From Acidimicrobiia bacterium (GTDB lineage Bacteria; Actinomycetota; Acidimicrobiia; Acidimicrobiales; CAIXPF01): a DNA stretch of 64,000 nucleotides. Positions 23,416 to 31,853 of the stretch are shown piece after piece. Location: positions 62,001-126,000 of the forward strand of contig CANJRG010000005.1 of assembly GCA_947476745.1 (NCBI GenBank), given 5' to 3'. The notes under the pieces were generated by a model that was given only the letters and a program-made list of their open reading frames with translations, did no database searches and was not told the origin of the DNA. The position numbers were made by a program, and so were the translations under genes. Positions within the stretch are counted from its first letter, which is position 1; every line of letters starts with the position of its first letter.

Positions 23416-25827
23416 TTGAACGACGATCCGCAGCAGGGCAAAGTAGGCCCTGAGCAGCACCGCAACGCAACCGGCCCAGGCCTGCCGCCAACGCCAGCAA
23501 CGAGCCCACTCCATGACGAGAGCACCCTGGAGGTCGAGATCGACAGGGAACAGGCTGCCGTGGACCGCGCCTATGCCCGCTTGGTCGCCATGAGGGAGTC
23601 TGCGCTCGACGTCGTACGTCACCACCGCGATCTCGGGTTCACCACCTCCGGCCAGTCGCGCGTCGAGTGGGAGGGCTTGCTGGCTCTCACCGACCAGAGA
23701 CTGCAGCACCTCGAACTCGGGAACACCTCACTCTGTTTCGGTCGCATCGACAGCAGCCATGGAGAGACGTTCCAGATCGGTCGGATCTCGGTGCTCGACG
23801 AGGCGGGCGACCCCCTGGTTATCGACTGGCGAGCGCCGGCGGCCGAGTCGTTTTACCGGGCCACTGGGCGAAACCCTATGGGCCTCGTGCGCCGCCGCCA
23901 CCTCCTCACCCGCGGTCCTGTGGTCACCGGCATCGACGATGAAGTCTTCGACCTCGAGCGGGCCGGCCAGTCCAACCTGGCGGTTGTTGGCGAAGGGGCG
24001 CTCATGGCAGCCCTTGAGCGGTCCCGAACCGGCCGCATGGGCGACATCGTCGCCACAATCCAGGCCGAGCAGGACGAGATCATACGTGCGCCCATCCCCG
24101 GCATTCTGATCGTGCAAGGAGGTCCGGGTACCGGGAAGACCGCGGTCGCCCTGCACCGTGCCGCCTACCTGCTCTACACAAACCGGCAGCGTCTCGAAGA
24201 CGCCGGAGTCCTTATCGTGGGTCCCAATCGCACGTTCCTCCGCTACATCGAGCAGGTGCTGCCATCCCTGGGCGAGAGCGGGGTCGAACTCGTCACGATC
24301 GACGGACTCGTCGGCCGAACCCGGTTCGTCACGCGCGAAACGGCAGCGGCCGAACGCCTGAAGGGCGACAGCCGCATGGTTCGCGTGATCCGAAATGCCG
24401 TGGCCGGCCGACAACGAGTGCTTGCGAAAGACCTGGTCGTACCCTACGGGGTACGCAATCTACGCCTGCCCCGCGCAGAGCTGGTCCACATCATCGAGCA
24501 AGTCTCGAGCCGGCCAGGTACGCACAACGCTCGGCGGGCGATCTTCGCCAAACGACTGCGGCGAGCGCTCTGGCAGCAGCAACGGCGGATCGTTGAACAG
24601 CGCCTGACACGCCTGCCCGTCGGACCAGCCCCCAGCAACGAGAACGGGCTCGACCCGTCGGAGATTCTCCAGAGCGCAGCGCTCACCCTGCAACGGGAAG
24701 AGGAGAACTTCATGAGTGCCATCGGGCTGATACCCGAAGTGCGGGTGGCGATGGAGCGGATGTGGCCCCTTCTGACCCCCGAGGAGCTCTTGAACGACCT
24801 CTTCGGAGCTCCGGCGTTGCTCCGGCTGGCGACCAAGAAGATCCTGTCCGACGGTGAACGCGAGTTGCTCGCCCGGCATCGCACGTCAGTGGCGGGCGCG
24901 GCTCCCTGGACCAGCGCCGACCTAGCGTTACTCGACGAAGCTGCTGTGCTGCTCGGCCCCATCCCCCTTGCCCGGCGGCGACGCATGGCCAAGTTGCGTG
25001 AGGACGCCAAATGGATGATCGAGGAAACGATCGGCGACATCGCGCTGCAGACCGGCGACCTCGACCCGACCATGCGGCGCCAGTTGGTCGAGCGCCTCGC
25101 CGAACGCGAGCTCGCCGCGCAGAGCGAGGAGGCGGAAGAGGGCACACCGGCGGTATACGGCCACGTCATCATCGACGAAGCGCAGGATCTTTCACCGATG
25201 CAGTGGCGGGTGATCGGGCGGCGATGCACCGTCGGGTCGATGACCATCGTGGGAGACCTCGGGCAGGCGAGCAGGCCAGGAGCCGTCCAATCGTGGGACC
25301 AGGCACTTGCGCAGCTTCCTGTCCGGCGCGACCCGAGCATGGCTAACCTCACGGTCAACTACCGGACCCCGGTAGAGATCATGGATGTCGCATCAGCCGT
25401 TCTCGCTGTCACCGACCCCGCGGCAACGCCTCCTCGGTCGGTCCGCAGCGCTGGGATCGCTCCAAGCTTCGTCCGAAGCGAGGCGTCGCACCTTGTCGCC
25501 GATGTCACCGACGAGGTGGCACGTCTCCGCAAGGATCTCTCCGAGGGCACCCTCGCGGTCATCGCCCCGGATCAGCACCTCGGCGACCTACGTCAGATCT
25601 TCGGCGAGGGTGGACCCGGATCGAACATCCTCGATGCAGAAGTCGGGGTGTTCAGCGCGACCGAAGCCAAGGGACTCGAGTTCGACGCCGTCGTGCTGGT
25701 CGAGCCTGGCCTGATCGCCGGTACCTCGGTCGCCGGCCTCCGGGGCCTGTACGTTGCGCTCACCCGGGCGACCCGCTTACTCACCGTGGTCCACGCCAAT
25801 CCGCTGCCGCCCGGCTTACGCTCCTAG
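23416..25827 (+). CDS. helD: HelD-like RNA polymerase-recycling ATPase (superfamily 1 helicase fold)
   Basis: HelD proteins pull stalled RNA polymerase off DNA and, in some actinobacteria (HelR), protect it from rifampicin. The 803 residues fit that family. An N-terminal helical region (QAAVDRAYARLVAMRESALD) is followed by the signature NTSLCFGRIDSSHGETFQIG and VIDWRAPAAESFYRATGRNP. Then come Walker A GGPGTGKT (235-242), Walker B IIDEAQDLSPMQWR (near 584), a motif IV/V region with VNYRTPVEIMDVA, KGLEFDAVVLVEPG and the C-terminal LYVALTRATRLLTVV. The TTG at 23416 is chosen from the -10 box eight bases upstream; no ribosome binding site is seen. It is divergent from rpoB, and thiD starts two bases after its stop. 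UvrD-type DNA repair is the alternative, but the DWRAPAA motif argues for HelD. Confidence 0.87.
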   Translation: MNDDPQQGKVGPEQHRNATGPGLPPTPATSPLHDESTLEVEIDREQAAVDRAYARLVAMRESALDVVRHHRDLGFTTSGQSRVEWEGLLALTDQRLQHLELGNTSLCFGRIDSSHGETFQIGRISVLDEAGDPLVIDWRAPAAESFYRATGRNPMGLVRRRHLLTRGPVVTGIDDEVFDLERAGQSNLAVVGEGALMAALERSRTGRMGDIVATIQAEQDEIIRAPIPGILIVQGGPGTGKTAVALHRAAYLLYTNRQRLEDAGVLIVGPNRTFLRYIEQVLPSLGESGVELVTIDGLVGRTRFVTRETAAAERLKGDSRMVRVIRNAVAGRQRVLAKDLVVPYGVRNLRLPRAELVHIIEQVSSRPGTHNARRAIFAKRLRRALWQQQRRIVEQRLTRLPVGPAPSNENGLDPSEILQSAALTLQREEENFMSAIGLIPEVRVAMERMWPLLTPEELLNDLFGAPALLRLATKKILSDGERELLARHRTSVAGAAPWTSADLALLDEAAVLLGPIPLARRRRMAKLREDAKWMIEETIGDIALQTGDLDPTMRRQLVERLAERELAAQSEEAEEGTPAVYGHVIIDEAQDLSPMQWRVIGRRCTVGSMTIVGDLGQASRPGAVQSWDQALAQLPVRRDPSMANLTVNYRTPVEIMDVASAVLAVTDPAATPPRSVRSAGIAPSFVRSEASHLVADVTDEVARLRKDLSEGTLAVIAPDQHLGDLRQIFGEGGPGSNILDAEVGVFSATEAKGLEFDAVVLVEPGLIAGTSVAGLRGLYVALTRATRLLTVVHANPLPPGLRS

Positions 25828-25829
25828 CG

Positions 25830-26618
25830 GTGATTACGCCCCCCGTCGTACTGACGATCGGAGGATCGGACAGCGCTGGATGCTACGGCGTCCAGGCCGA
25901 CCTGCGAGCCCTCGCCGCTCGCGGCGTGCACGGTGCGTGCGCACTGACGGTGGTCACCGCGCAGAACACGACCGGCATGCGAAGCGCCGCCGCCGTTCCG
26001 GTCGAGGTCGTCGAGGCCCAGATCAGCATGGTGCTCGAGGATCTGCCCGTGGCTGCGGTGAAGACCGGCATGCTCGGCCGGGTGGAGGTCATCGCGATGG
26101 TCGCCCGCCTCGCCGCCGACGGCCAACTCCCCCACCTCGTCGTAGACCCGGTTTTAGTGAACCGCCACGGTCACACCCTGTTCGGTCCCGACGTGTGCGA
26201 CGCCTATCGCGATCTGCTCATTCCGCACGCCGCGCTCTGCTGCCCGAACGCCACCGAAGCAGCGCTGCTCAGCGGCCTCGATCCGCTCGCGGCGCCCGAA
26301 CCGGCGGCCTTCATCCGTGGTCTCGCCCCATCAACCATCGTGACCGCCGGACGTTCGCTAGGCGTCGACGCCGTCGACCTCTTCTGGGACGGCGCCGAGG
26401 TGAGCGAGTTCAGAGCTCCGCGCATCGACACGAGCAACAACGCCGGGTCGGGCGATGCGTTCTCCGCGCACGTTGCGGCGGGTCTCGCCATGGAGCGGTC
26501 CGTGAGCGAGTCGATCACAGATGCAAAAGCGCACGTCCATGCCGCTCTCGTTTCGGCCGCCCGGTGGAAGATCGGTCTCGGCCCCGGGCCGCTCGACCAT
26601 CTCGGATGGTCTCGCTGA
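25830..26618 (+). CDS. thiD: ThiD-like HMP(-P)/pyridoxal kinase with altered catalytic motif
   Basis: ThiD phosphorylates hydroxymethylpyrimidine (phosphate) for thiamine synthesis. The 262 residues align along the whole family: GSDSAGCYGVQADLRALAA (from residue 12), VTAQNTTGM, KTGMLGRVEVI, VVDPVLVNRHGHTLFG and CPNATEAALLSG. ThiD normally has a GTGC motif at the catalytic site; here it is GSGD (residues 206-209), as in ribokinase-type members, and the second Gly of the N-terminal GG pair is Cys-Tyr. Substrate may therefore differ (pyridoxal, a pyrimidine or another small alcohol). The GTG start is two bases after the helD stop, so the two form an operon. No other thiamine gene is nearby. Confidence 0.8.
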   Translation: MITPPVVLTIGGSDSAGCYGVQADLRALAARGVHGACALTVVTAQNTTGMRSAAAVPVEVVEAQISMVLEDLPVAAVKTGMLGRVEVIAMVARLAADGQLPHLVVDPVLVNRHGHTLFGPDVCDAYRDLLIPHAALCCPNATEAALLSGLDPLAAPEPAAFIRGLAPSTIVTAGRSLGVDAVDLFWDGAEVSEFRAPRIDTSNNAGSGDAFSAHVAAGLAMERSVSESITDAKAHVHAALVSAARWKIGLGPGPLDHLGWSR

Positions 26619-26644
26619 GCAAACACCTGACCGAAAACGGACAC

Positions 26645-26670
26645 GGAGCGAACCCCTGAGGGTTCGCTCC
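26645..26670. terminator. Bidirectional terminator between thiD and rplL
   Basis: A perfect 11-bp stem with a 4-base loop (GGAGCGAACCC, 26645-26655, with 26660-26670) lies between the convergent genes thiD and rplL. On the minus strand a TTTTC follows about eight bases later. It can serve both transcripts. Confidence 0.7.
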
Positions 26671-26707
26671 GCTCACCGGGTCATGGTGCGGGCCACAGCC
26701 CGCCCAA

Positions 26708-27094
26708 TCACTTGATTTCGACGGTTGCGCCGGCGCCTTCGAGGGCTTCCTTCGCCTTGGCCGCATCCTCCTTGGACACCTTTTCGAGGACGGCCTTCGG
26801 TGCACCGTCCACGAGGTCCTTGGCCTCCTTCAGACCCAGGTTGGTCAGTGCACGCACTTCCTTGATGACCTGGATCTTCTGCCCGCCGGTCTCCTTGAGG
26901 ACGACGTCGAACTCGGTCTGCTCCTCTTCCTCAGCCGCCGCCTCGCCGCCGGCACCGGCCGGCATCGCGGCAAAGGCCATCGGGGCCGCGGCAGTGACGT
27001 CGAACTTCTCCTCGAACTTCTTCTTGAGTTCGACCAACTCGACAACGGTCATCGAACCGATTGCGTCGAGGATCTCATCAGCGCTGATTGCCAT
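26708..27094 (-). CDS. rplL: 50S ribosomal protein L7/L12
   Basis: L7/L12 forms the stalk that recruits translation factors. The 128 residues have the N-terminal dimerisation domain ([20 protein letters not shown]), an Ala/Gly/Glu-rich hinge (about 45-65) and the factor-binding domain with [26 protein letters not shown] precedes the ATG at 27094. It is the last gene before the convergent helD-thiD pair, so rplJL are not joined to rpoBC. Confidence 0.97.
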   Translation of the reverse strand: MAISADEILDAIGSMTVVELVELKKKFEEKFDVTAAAPMAFAAMPAGAGGEAAAEEEEQTEFDVVLKETGGQKIQVIKEVRALTNLGLKEAKDLVDGAPKAVLEKVSKEDAAKAKEALEGAGATVEIK

Positions 27095-27145
27095 TTTTCT
27101 TGTCTCCTGTACTTCGAACATTGGGGGTGACGGAACGTGGTTCGC

Positions 27146-27700
27146 TCAGGCGGCGACTTCGCCGCCCTGCTTGTCGATGAGCGCCTGGACGGCGTAGACG
27201 ATGTCTCGCGCCGGTGCCGCAAGCAGACTCGCCAACTGCGAGAGGGGTGCTTCGAGCAGACCGGCGAACTGTGCGAGCACCTGCTCGCGGGACGGCAGGT
27301 CGGCCAGAGCGCGAGCGCCCTCTGCATCAATGGTGCGGGTGCCGAGCACGCCACCCTTGATGACCAACGCGGGCACCTCGCGGGCGAAACCACGGAGCGC
27401 CTTGGCCACAGCGGCGATGTCCCCGGCCGACCCATCGGCCTTGGCACCGACGAAGGCGATGGCCGTGGGACCGACGAGCAGGTCGTCGAGTTCGATGTCG
27501 AGGTTATTCGCAGCGATGCGAACCAGCGTGTTCTTGTACACACGGTACTCACCGCCTTGGTCCCGCAACTGTCGGCGCAATCCGCTCATCTGCGCAACAG
27601 TCATCCCGCGATACTCGGTGATGATCGCCGCTTCAGCGGAGGCCAGCTTGGCTTGGACCTCGGCGACTACCTCAACCTTTTCGGGTTTCGGGTTGTCCAT
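27146..27700 (-). CDS. rplJ: 50S ribosomal protein L10
   Basis: L10 anchors the L7/L12 stalk and represses its own operon by binding the leader RNA. The 184 residues show AAIITEYRGMTVAQMSGLRR and YRVYKNTLVRIAANN in the rRNA-binding domain and a C-terminal helix with LDRLLAAPARDIVYAVQALI-like sequence for L12 binding. GGAGG lies three to four bases before the ATG at 27700; an in-frame ATG at 27757 is possible but would eat into the leader. Confidence 0.96.
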   Translation of the reverse strand: MDNPKPEKVEVVAEVQAKLASAEAAIITEYRGMTVAQMSGLRRQLRDQGGEYRVYKNTLVRIAANNLDIELDDLLVGPTAIAFVGAKADGSAGDIAAVAKALRGFAREVPALVIKGGVLGTRTIDAEGARALADLPSREQVLAQFAGLLEAPLSQLASLLAAPARDIVYAVQALIDKQGGEVAA

Positions 27701-27960
27701 AATCCTCCGTTCTCGTTGGCTCGGGAAATCCCGAACAGGTGCTCGTTCGTCTTTCAACAGGTGATCGGGTCCGAAAAAGCGGGCGACGCGGGACCCGCCT
27801 ACCGGCGAACTCCCACGTCGTCAATGCACCTGGCGTTGATGACGGAAGGGTCCACCTCGTCCGGCGACCGGGTTCGGTCATTGCGCCCAGCGGGCACCGG
27901 AGGTCTTCGGCGAGTACACACTTCGTGTCTTCTCGGGTTGTCCGGGCACGCCCGGCTCGC
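27701..27960 (-). ncRNA. Probable L10 leader (ribosomal protein autoregulatory RNA)
   Basis: The 260-base gap between rplA and rplJ is the site of the L10(L12)4-binding leader in most bacteria. The minus-strand sequence contains a CCGAAGACCTCCGGTGCCC block at about 27894-27912 that resembles the conserved kink-turn region of known L10 leaders, plus several G/C-rich hairpins. A CCGGGC/GCCCGG hairpin lies just after the rplA stop (27941-27954). The identification rests on position and partial similarity. Confidence 0.6.
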
Positions 27961-28662
27961 TCACTTTTCCGTAACGGTCAACTTTAGGGGATCAATCTTG
28001 ACCCCGGGCCCGTGCGTGGTCGATATGACGACCTTCTGCATGTAGCGGCCCTTTGCCGCAGCCGGCTTCGCCCGATTCAGTTCCTCGACCACGGCCAAGA
28101 AGTTGTTGAGCAGCGATTCGGGCTCGAAGCTCACCTTGCCCACCGGGACGTGCACGTTGCCATAGCGATCGGTCCGGTACTCGACACGGCCGCCCTTGAA
28201 CTCACCGACCGCCTTCGCCGGGTCTGGCGTCACGGTTCCGGTCTTGGGATTCGGCATCAGGCCGCGGGGTCCGAGCACCCGTCCAAGCTTGCCGACCATC
28301 GGCATGAGATCCGGGGTGGAGATCGCCACGTCGAAGTCGAGCATGCCGCCTTCCACCTGAGCGACGAGATCGTCTGCGCCGACGTGGTCAGCACCTGCTT
28401 CCCGGGCCGCAGTGGCAGCCTCGCCAGCAGCGAAGACCGCGATCCGCACTGTCCTGCCGGTGCCGTGCGGCAAGGACACCGTTCCCCGCACGATCTGATC
28501 GGCCTTACGGGGGTCGACGCCGAGCCGAAACGCAGCTTCGACGGTCTCATCGAAGTTGGCCTTGGCCAAGTTCTTCACGACGTCGATCGACTCGACAGCG
28601 GTGTGGTAGTGGTCTCGGTCGAAGCGCTTGATCGCGTCTTCGTACCGCTTGCCTTTCGCCAT
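27961..28662 (-). CDS. rplA: 50S ribosomal protein L1
   Basis: L1 forms the mobile stalk that helps release E-site tRNA and represses the L11 operon in many bacteria. The 233 residues include [20 protein letters not shown], the PLPHGTGK-like segment [40 protein letters not shown] and the C-terminal [20 protein letters not shown]. Length is standard. A hairpin lies in the 76-base gap after rplK. Confidence 0.97.
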   Translation of the reverse strand: MAKGKRYEDAIKRFDRDHYHTAVESIDVVKNLAKANFDETVEAAFRLGVDPRKADQIVRGTVSLPHGTGRTVRIAVFAAGEAATAAREAGADHVGADDLVAQVEGGMLDFDVAISTPDLMPMVGKLGRVLGPRGLMPNPKTGTVTPDPAKAVGEFKGGRVEYRTDRYGNVHVPVGKVSFEPESLLNNFLAVVEELNRAKPAAAKGRYMQKVVISTTHGPGVKIDPLKLTVTEK

Positions 28663-28681
28663 GATGGCTCCCTCGTTGCTG

Positions 28682-28710
28682 GCATCGGGGGCGAGGTCCT
28701 CCCCCGATGC
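28682..28710 (-). other. 10-bp hairpin between rplK and rplA
   Basis: A perfect 10-bp stem, GCATCGGGGG (28682-28691) with CCCCCGATGC (28701-28710), and a 9-base loop lies 28 bases after the rplK stop and 20 bases before the rplA start. There is no T run. It may be an L1 regulatory target, a pause or an RNase site; which one is not decided by sequence. Confidence 0.55.
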
Positions 28711-28738
28711 GTCAATGTGATTGAGTGGTTCGAGGGCT

Positions 28739-29167
28739 TCAGCCCTCGACGACGAGGCCCATCGATCGGGCGGTACCCGCGATCTGCGCCTTGGCCGACT
28801 CGAGGTCGTAGGCGTTGAGGTCGTTCAGCTTGAGTTGGGCGATCTCGGTGAGCTGCGAATCAGTGATCTTGCCGACCGTCTCCTTGCCGACCTTGTCCGA
28901 ACCCTTGTCCACCCCGGCGGCTTGGCGCAGCAGCACCGGCGTCGGAGGGGTCTTGGTGACGAAGGTGAACGTGCGGTCCTGGAAGACCGTCACCTCGACA
29001 GGGATGATGGTTCCGGTCTGGGCTTCTGTCGCAGCGTTGTACTGCTTGCAAAAGTCCATGATCGCGATGCCGTGAGGTCCGAGTGCGGTACCGACGGGCG
29101 GGGCCGGCGTGGCCTTCCCGGCGGGAATCTGGATTTTCACGACGGCCACGACTTGCTTCTTGGCCAT
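28739..29167 (-). CDS. rplK: 50S ribosomal protein L11
   Basis: L11 forms the GTPase-associated centre and is the thiostrepton target region. The 142 residues start [20 protein letters not shown] and include the [20 protein letters not shown] motif with the conserved proline pair, [20 protein letters not shown] and the C-terminal [13 protein letters not shown]. It follows nusG after 70 bases. Confidence 0.97.
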   Translation of the reverse strand: MAKKQVVAVVKIQIPAGKATPAPPVGTALGPHGIAIMDFCKQYNAATEAQTGTIIPVEVTVFQDRTFTFVTKTPPTPVLLRQAAGVDKGSDKVGKETVGKITDSQLTEIAQLKLNDLNAYDLESAKAQIAGTARSMGLVVEG

Positions 29168-29237
29168 AGGTATCTACCTCGAAATCGGGAGCGGAATAGT
29201 TTGGCGCCTCAGCGGTGGACGACGCCAGTCGGACTAG

Positions 29238-29975
29238 TCAGAGCCGAGCGATCTGGCTGAACTCGAGCTCGACGGGAGTCTCCCGGCCGAAGATGTTGAC
29301 CAGCACTTTCACCTTCAGCTGATCTTCGTTGATCTCGACGATCTCGCCCGAGAAATCGGCGAAGGGACCTTCCTTGACCCGGACCGTCTCGCCCATCTCG
29401 TACTCGAGCTTCGGCCGGCCCTTCTTGGCCGGGGCCTCACCAGCGACCTTGATCTGGAGGAACTGCTCGACCTCGTGTCGACGCAACGGGGAGGGCTTGT
29501 TGGCCGCACCCACGAACCCCGTGACGCCCGGCGTGTTCCGGATGACGTACCAGGAGTCGTCGTCGAGCGAGCAACGCACTAACAGATAGCCGGGAAAGAC
29601 CTTGCGCTGCACGACGGACTTGCGTCCGTTCTTGAATTCGACGACATCTTCGGTAGGGATCGCCACCTCGTGGATGCGGCCCTCCATGTTCATCGACTGC
29701 GTACGGGCCTCGAGGTTCTGTCGCACCTTGTTCTCGTAACCCGACTGGGTGTGAACGACGTACCACTTTCCCGGCCGGTCGAACGGGCTGATCTCCGCCG
29801 GTTCCTCGTCGGCCTCCTCCTCGAGGAGTAGGTCGATGTCAATCGCATCGCCCGCAGGGGCGAGATCGTCCGACGCCACCTCGGCGTCAGCCGAACCAAA
29901 GTCCTCGACGTACTCCGTCTCCTCGCCGGTCACCGCGATCTCGGCTGGCTCTTGGTGCATGTCCACGTTCGTCAT
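29238..29975 (-). CDS. nusG: Transcription elongation factor NusG with acidic N-terminal extension
   Basis: NusG binds the RNA polymerase clamp and links it to ribosome (S10) or Rho. The 245 residues hold the NGN domain from about residue 68 (KWYVVHTQSGYENKVRQNLE, KSVVQRKVFPGYLLVRCSLD, NTPGVTGFVGAANKPSPL) and a C-terminal KOW domain (ETVRVKEGPFADFSGEIVEI). Before the NGN domain lie some 65 residues rich in Asp, Glu and Ala; actinobacterial NusG often has such an extension. The ATG at 29975 has AAGGA only one base away, so ATG 29960 is also possible. It follows secE. Confidence 0.96.
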   Translation of the reverse strand: MTNVDMHQEPAEIAVTGEETEYVEDFGSADAEVASDDLAPAGDAIDIDLLLEEEADEEPAEISPFDRPGKWYVVHTQSGYENKVRQNLEARTQSMNMEGRIHEVAIPTEDVVEFKNGRKSVVQRKVFPGYLLVRCSLDDDSWYVIRNTPGVTGFVGAANKPSPLRRHEVEQFLQIKVAGEAPAKKGRPKLEYEMGETVRVKEGPFADFSGEIVEINEDQLKVKVLVNIFGRETPVELEFSQIARL

Positions 29976-29994
29976 GTCCTTCTCGACGGCCAGG

Positions 29995-30309
29995 TCAGTT
30001 GATGTCGAAGAGCCAGAAGATGGCCTTGGCGAACGCCCAGTCGGCAGCACCGACCAAGGCAGTCATCAGCACCAGGAACACCAGCACGATGATGGAATAG
30101 TTGATGACCTCGGCCTTGCTCGGCCAGGCAACCTTGCGTAGCTCGCCCCGCATCTCCCTCAGGAACTGGCGGGGCGGGGTGCGCTCGCGGTTGGGAGCAG
30201 CGGCCTGGGTCGAAGTCCGAGCTTTGGTCCCGACCGGCTCGCCGGAGGCATCAAGGTACCCGGAGCGACGAAGCATGCGCTTCTGATCGCGGTTCATGTT
30301 CATCGCCAT
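29995..30309 (-). CDS. secE: SecE preprotein translocase subunit
   Basis: SecE clamps SecY in the translocon. The protein has the single-helix form: a basic, poorly conserved N-terminus, the amphipathic motif REMRGELRKVAWPSKAEVIN, and one membrane helix (YSIIVLVFLVLMTALVGAAD) ending in IFWLFDIN. About 104 residues from the ATG at 30309; alternative starts at 30303 and further upstream are in frame. It sits between tRNA-Trp and nusG as usual in actinobacteria. Confidence 0.95.
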   Translation of the reverse strand: MAMNMNRDQKRMLRRSGYLDASGEPVGTKARTSTQAAAPNRERTPPRQFLREMRGELRKVAWPSKAEVINYSIIVLVFLVLMTALVGAADWAFAKAIFWLFDIN

Positions 30310-30401
30310 GGGAAGCCTCACCATCCTCACGTTCCGGGCGAGCGGCGATCGCGCCGTAGGGCCGGTACCCAACTTCAGGTGCCAGCCGTCACGCCATGGA
30401 G

Positions 30402-30474
30402 CAGGGCAGGAGGGACTCGAACCCCCAACCTACGGTTTTGGAGACCGTTGCGCTGCCAGTTGCGCCACTGCCCT
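30402..30474 (-). tRNA. tRNA-Trp (CCA)
   Basis: A complete cloverleaf reads on the minus strand: acceptor AGGGCAG/CTGCCCT, anticodon loop CTCCAAA with anticodon CCA, and a T arm with GGTTCGAGTCC. The 3' CCA is not encoded. It lies directly upstream of secE-nusG, a conserved arrangement. Confidence 0.96.
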
Positions 30475-30485
30475 AAGGGAGAAAT

Positions 30486-30491
30486 AGCCTA
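30486..30491 (-). promoter_or_regulatory. -10 box for the tRNA-Trp/secE/nusG transcript
   Basis: TAGGCT on the minus strand lies 11 bases upstream of the 5' end of tRNA-Trp, at the right distance for a start just before the tRNA. No clear -35 is seen. Confidence 0.5.
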
Positions 30492-30569
30492 GCACGGTGA
30501 GCACGAAAAACGCCCGTCTCCGTCTGCCTATGGCCGATGGGCGACCATCGCGAAGCCACCAACAGCCTC

Positions 30570-30959
30570 TCACGACACGAGGCGGAGTCGTGATCGCCTC
30601 GACATGCTGGCCAGCACCACCGCGCCGGCGGCCCCAGCCGCCGTGGCAGCCGCTATCCCGCCGACGTAGGCCACACGCCGCCCGCTGAGTAACTGCCGAA
30701 CGGCGTGTCGCTCGCCGGATTCGGAAATGGCAGCCAGGATGTCTGCGAGTAAACCGGGGGCCGGTTCGAGGATCTCTGTCCTCAAAGTACGCAACGCCCT
30801 GAGAACCTTTCGGTACTGGACCAACTCGGCCTGGCAATGCAGGCACCGGTCGACATGCCAGCGAGCGCCCCCACGTAGCGTCACAGAACCGTCGGCAACT
30901 CCGGCCAGCTGATCGACAACGTCGTCACACCGCACGGCGGGTGTCCTGCGCCTCGTCAC
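30570..30959 (-). CDS. Putative zinc-containing anti-sigma-like membrane protein
   Basis: The 129-residue product has an N-terminal ZAS-like motif, HVDRCLHC (H-x3-C-x2-C, from residue 35), which binds zinc in many anti-sigma factors. Residues about 97-117 (VAYVGGIAAATAAGAAGAVV) form one membrane segment, followed by a basic tail (SMSRRSRLRLVS). The GTG start overlaps the end of the ECF sigma gene by 35 bases, so the two are co-translated. It probably holds the sigma factor at the membrane, but the short extracytoplasmic part gives no clue to the signal. Confidence 0.7.
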   Translation of the reverse strand: MTRRRTPAVRCDDVVDQLAGVADGSVTLRGGARWHVDRCLHCQAELVQYRKVLRALRTLRTEILEPAPGLLADILAAISESGERHAVRQLLSGRRVAYVGGIAAATAAGAAGAVVLASMSRRSRLRLVS

Positions 30960-31554
30960 CCACCATGGGGTACAGCCGCTCCCTCAGCTTGCGCCGAGCA
31001 CGATGCAAGCGCACCTTGGCCGCGGATTCCGAGATTCCCAGTTCGGCTGCAATCGCTTCATGCGACAGGTCGTAGACGTCACGGAGGACCACCACGGCCC
31101 GAAGTTTCGGTGGCAGCTCGGCCAATGCCGCCTTCACGCGCTCCCTCACCGCACTGCGGTCAGCCTGTTCGGCCGGGTCAGCCCGAGCGGAAAGGTCGAT
31201 GATTTCCTCGTCATCGTCGAGGACGTCATGCCGATGTCGCACCCGCTTGCCCAACGACGACGACGCGCAGTTCGCCGTGATGCGGTACAACCACGTCGTG
31301 AACTGCGCGTCACCCCGAAAGCGTCGGAGTCCTCGGAACGCGCGCAAGTAGGCATCCTGCACCACGTCCCGGGCGTCTTCTTCATGCCCGGTCAGCCGAT
31401 AGGCGAGGTTGTAGGCATCCACATACGTCATCCGCACCAACTCCTCGAAGGAGGCGTGATCGCCCTGGCGGGCTTTCACCACCAGTTCCTCGAGCCGAAG
31501 AACCGTCGAGGGTTCAGACCCGGCGCGGTTGGGAGTGGTTACGTAGGAGGCCAT
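30925..31554 (-). CDS. ECF-type RNA polymerase sigma factor
   Basis: The 209 residues have sigma region 2 (DARDVVQDAYLRAFRGLRRF, FTTWLYRITANCASSSLGKR) and region 4 (LPPKLRAVVVLRDVYDLSHE, AAELGISESAAKVRLHRARR), with a short acidic linker between. No extra C-terminal domain. The ATG at 31554 is preferred over an upstream in-frame start; TATCGT lies 14 bases before it (31569-31574), a possible -10. The overlapping downstream gene encodes a zinc anti-sigma-like protein. Target genes cannot be read from the window. Confidence 0.88.
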   Translation of the reverse strand: MASYVTTPNRAGSEPSTVLRLEELVVKARQGDHASFEELVRMTYVDAYNLAYRLTGHEEDARDVVQDAYLRAFRGLRRFRGDAQFTTWLYRITANCASSSLGKRVRHRHDVLDDDEEIIDLSARADPAEQADRSAVRERVKAALAELPPKLRAVVVLRDVYDLSHEAIAAELGISESAAKVRLHRARRKLRERLYPMVGDEAQDTRRAV

Positions 31555-31625
31555 GACTACCGCCGCAAACGATAGTCGACCGGGTCGGCTCCCATCCCGT
31601 CTCGAGCGGGAGCACGACACCCCAA

Positions 31626-31643
31626 GGGCCCGAGATCGGGCCC
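31626..31643 (-). terminator. Probable terminator after tRNA-Met
   Basis: A 7-bp G/C stem (GGGCCCG, 31626-31632, with 31637-31643) with a 4-base loop lies 12 bases downstream of the tRNA-Met gene. It is followed by only two T residues, so its strength is uncertain. Confidence 0.45.
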
Positions 31644-31655
31644 AGAACTGTTGCG

Positions 31656-31729
31656 TGGCGGCGGTCAGACTCGAACTGACGACCCCTCGATTATGAGCCG
31701 AGTGCTCTTACCGACTGAGCTACGCCGCC
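31656..31729 (-). tRNA. tRNA-Met (CAT), elongator type
   Basis: The cloverleaf has acceptor GGCGGCG/CGCCGCC, D arm with AGCTCAGTCGGT, anticodon loop CTCATAA (CAT) and T arm GTTCGAGTC. The first acceptor pair is a normal G-C, unlike the mismatch of initiator tRNA. A tRNA-Ile read with lysidine also has CAT; the loop context favours elongator Met. Confidence 0.88.
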
Positions 31730-31741
31730 AAGATCGCAACG

Positions 31742-31814
31742 AGCCCCCTGTCAGAATCGAACTGACGACCTTTTCCTTACCATGGAAACGCTCTGCCGAC
31801 TGAGCTAAGGGGGC
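31742..31814 (-). tRNA. tRNA-Thr (GGT)
   Basis: The cloverleaf has acceptor GCCCCCT/AGGGGGC, anticodon loop ATGGTAA with anticodon GGT, and T arm GTTCGATTC. It lies 12 bases upstream of tRNA-Met in the same transcript. The 3' CCA is not encoded. Confidence 0.95.
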
Positions 31815-31853
31815 GGGCAGGGGAACATCTGATGATCCCCTGTCGGGCACGGT

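Noticed and set aside
31656-31729. tRNA with CAT anticodon as initiator tRNA-fMet or tRNA-Ile2
   Set aside because: It has a paired first acceptor position (not fMet) and a loop typical of elongator Met; Ile2 cannot be fully excluded.
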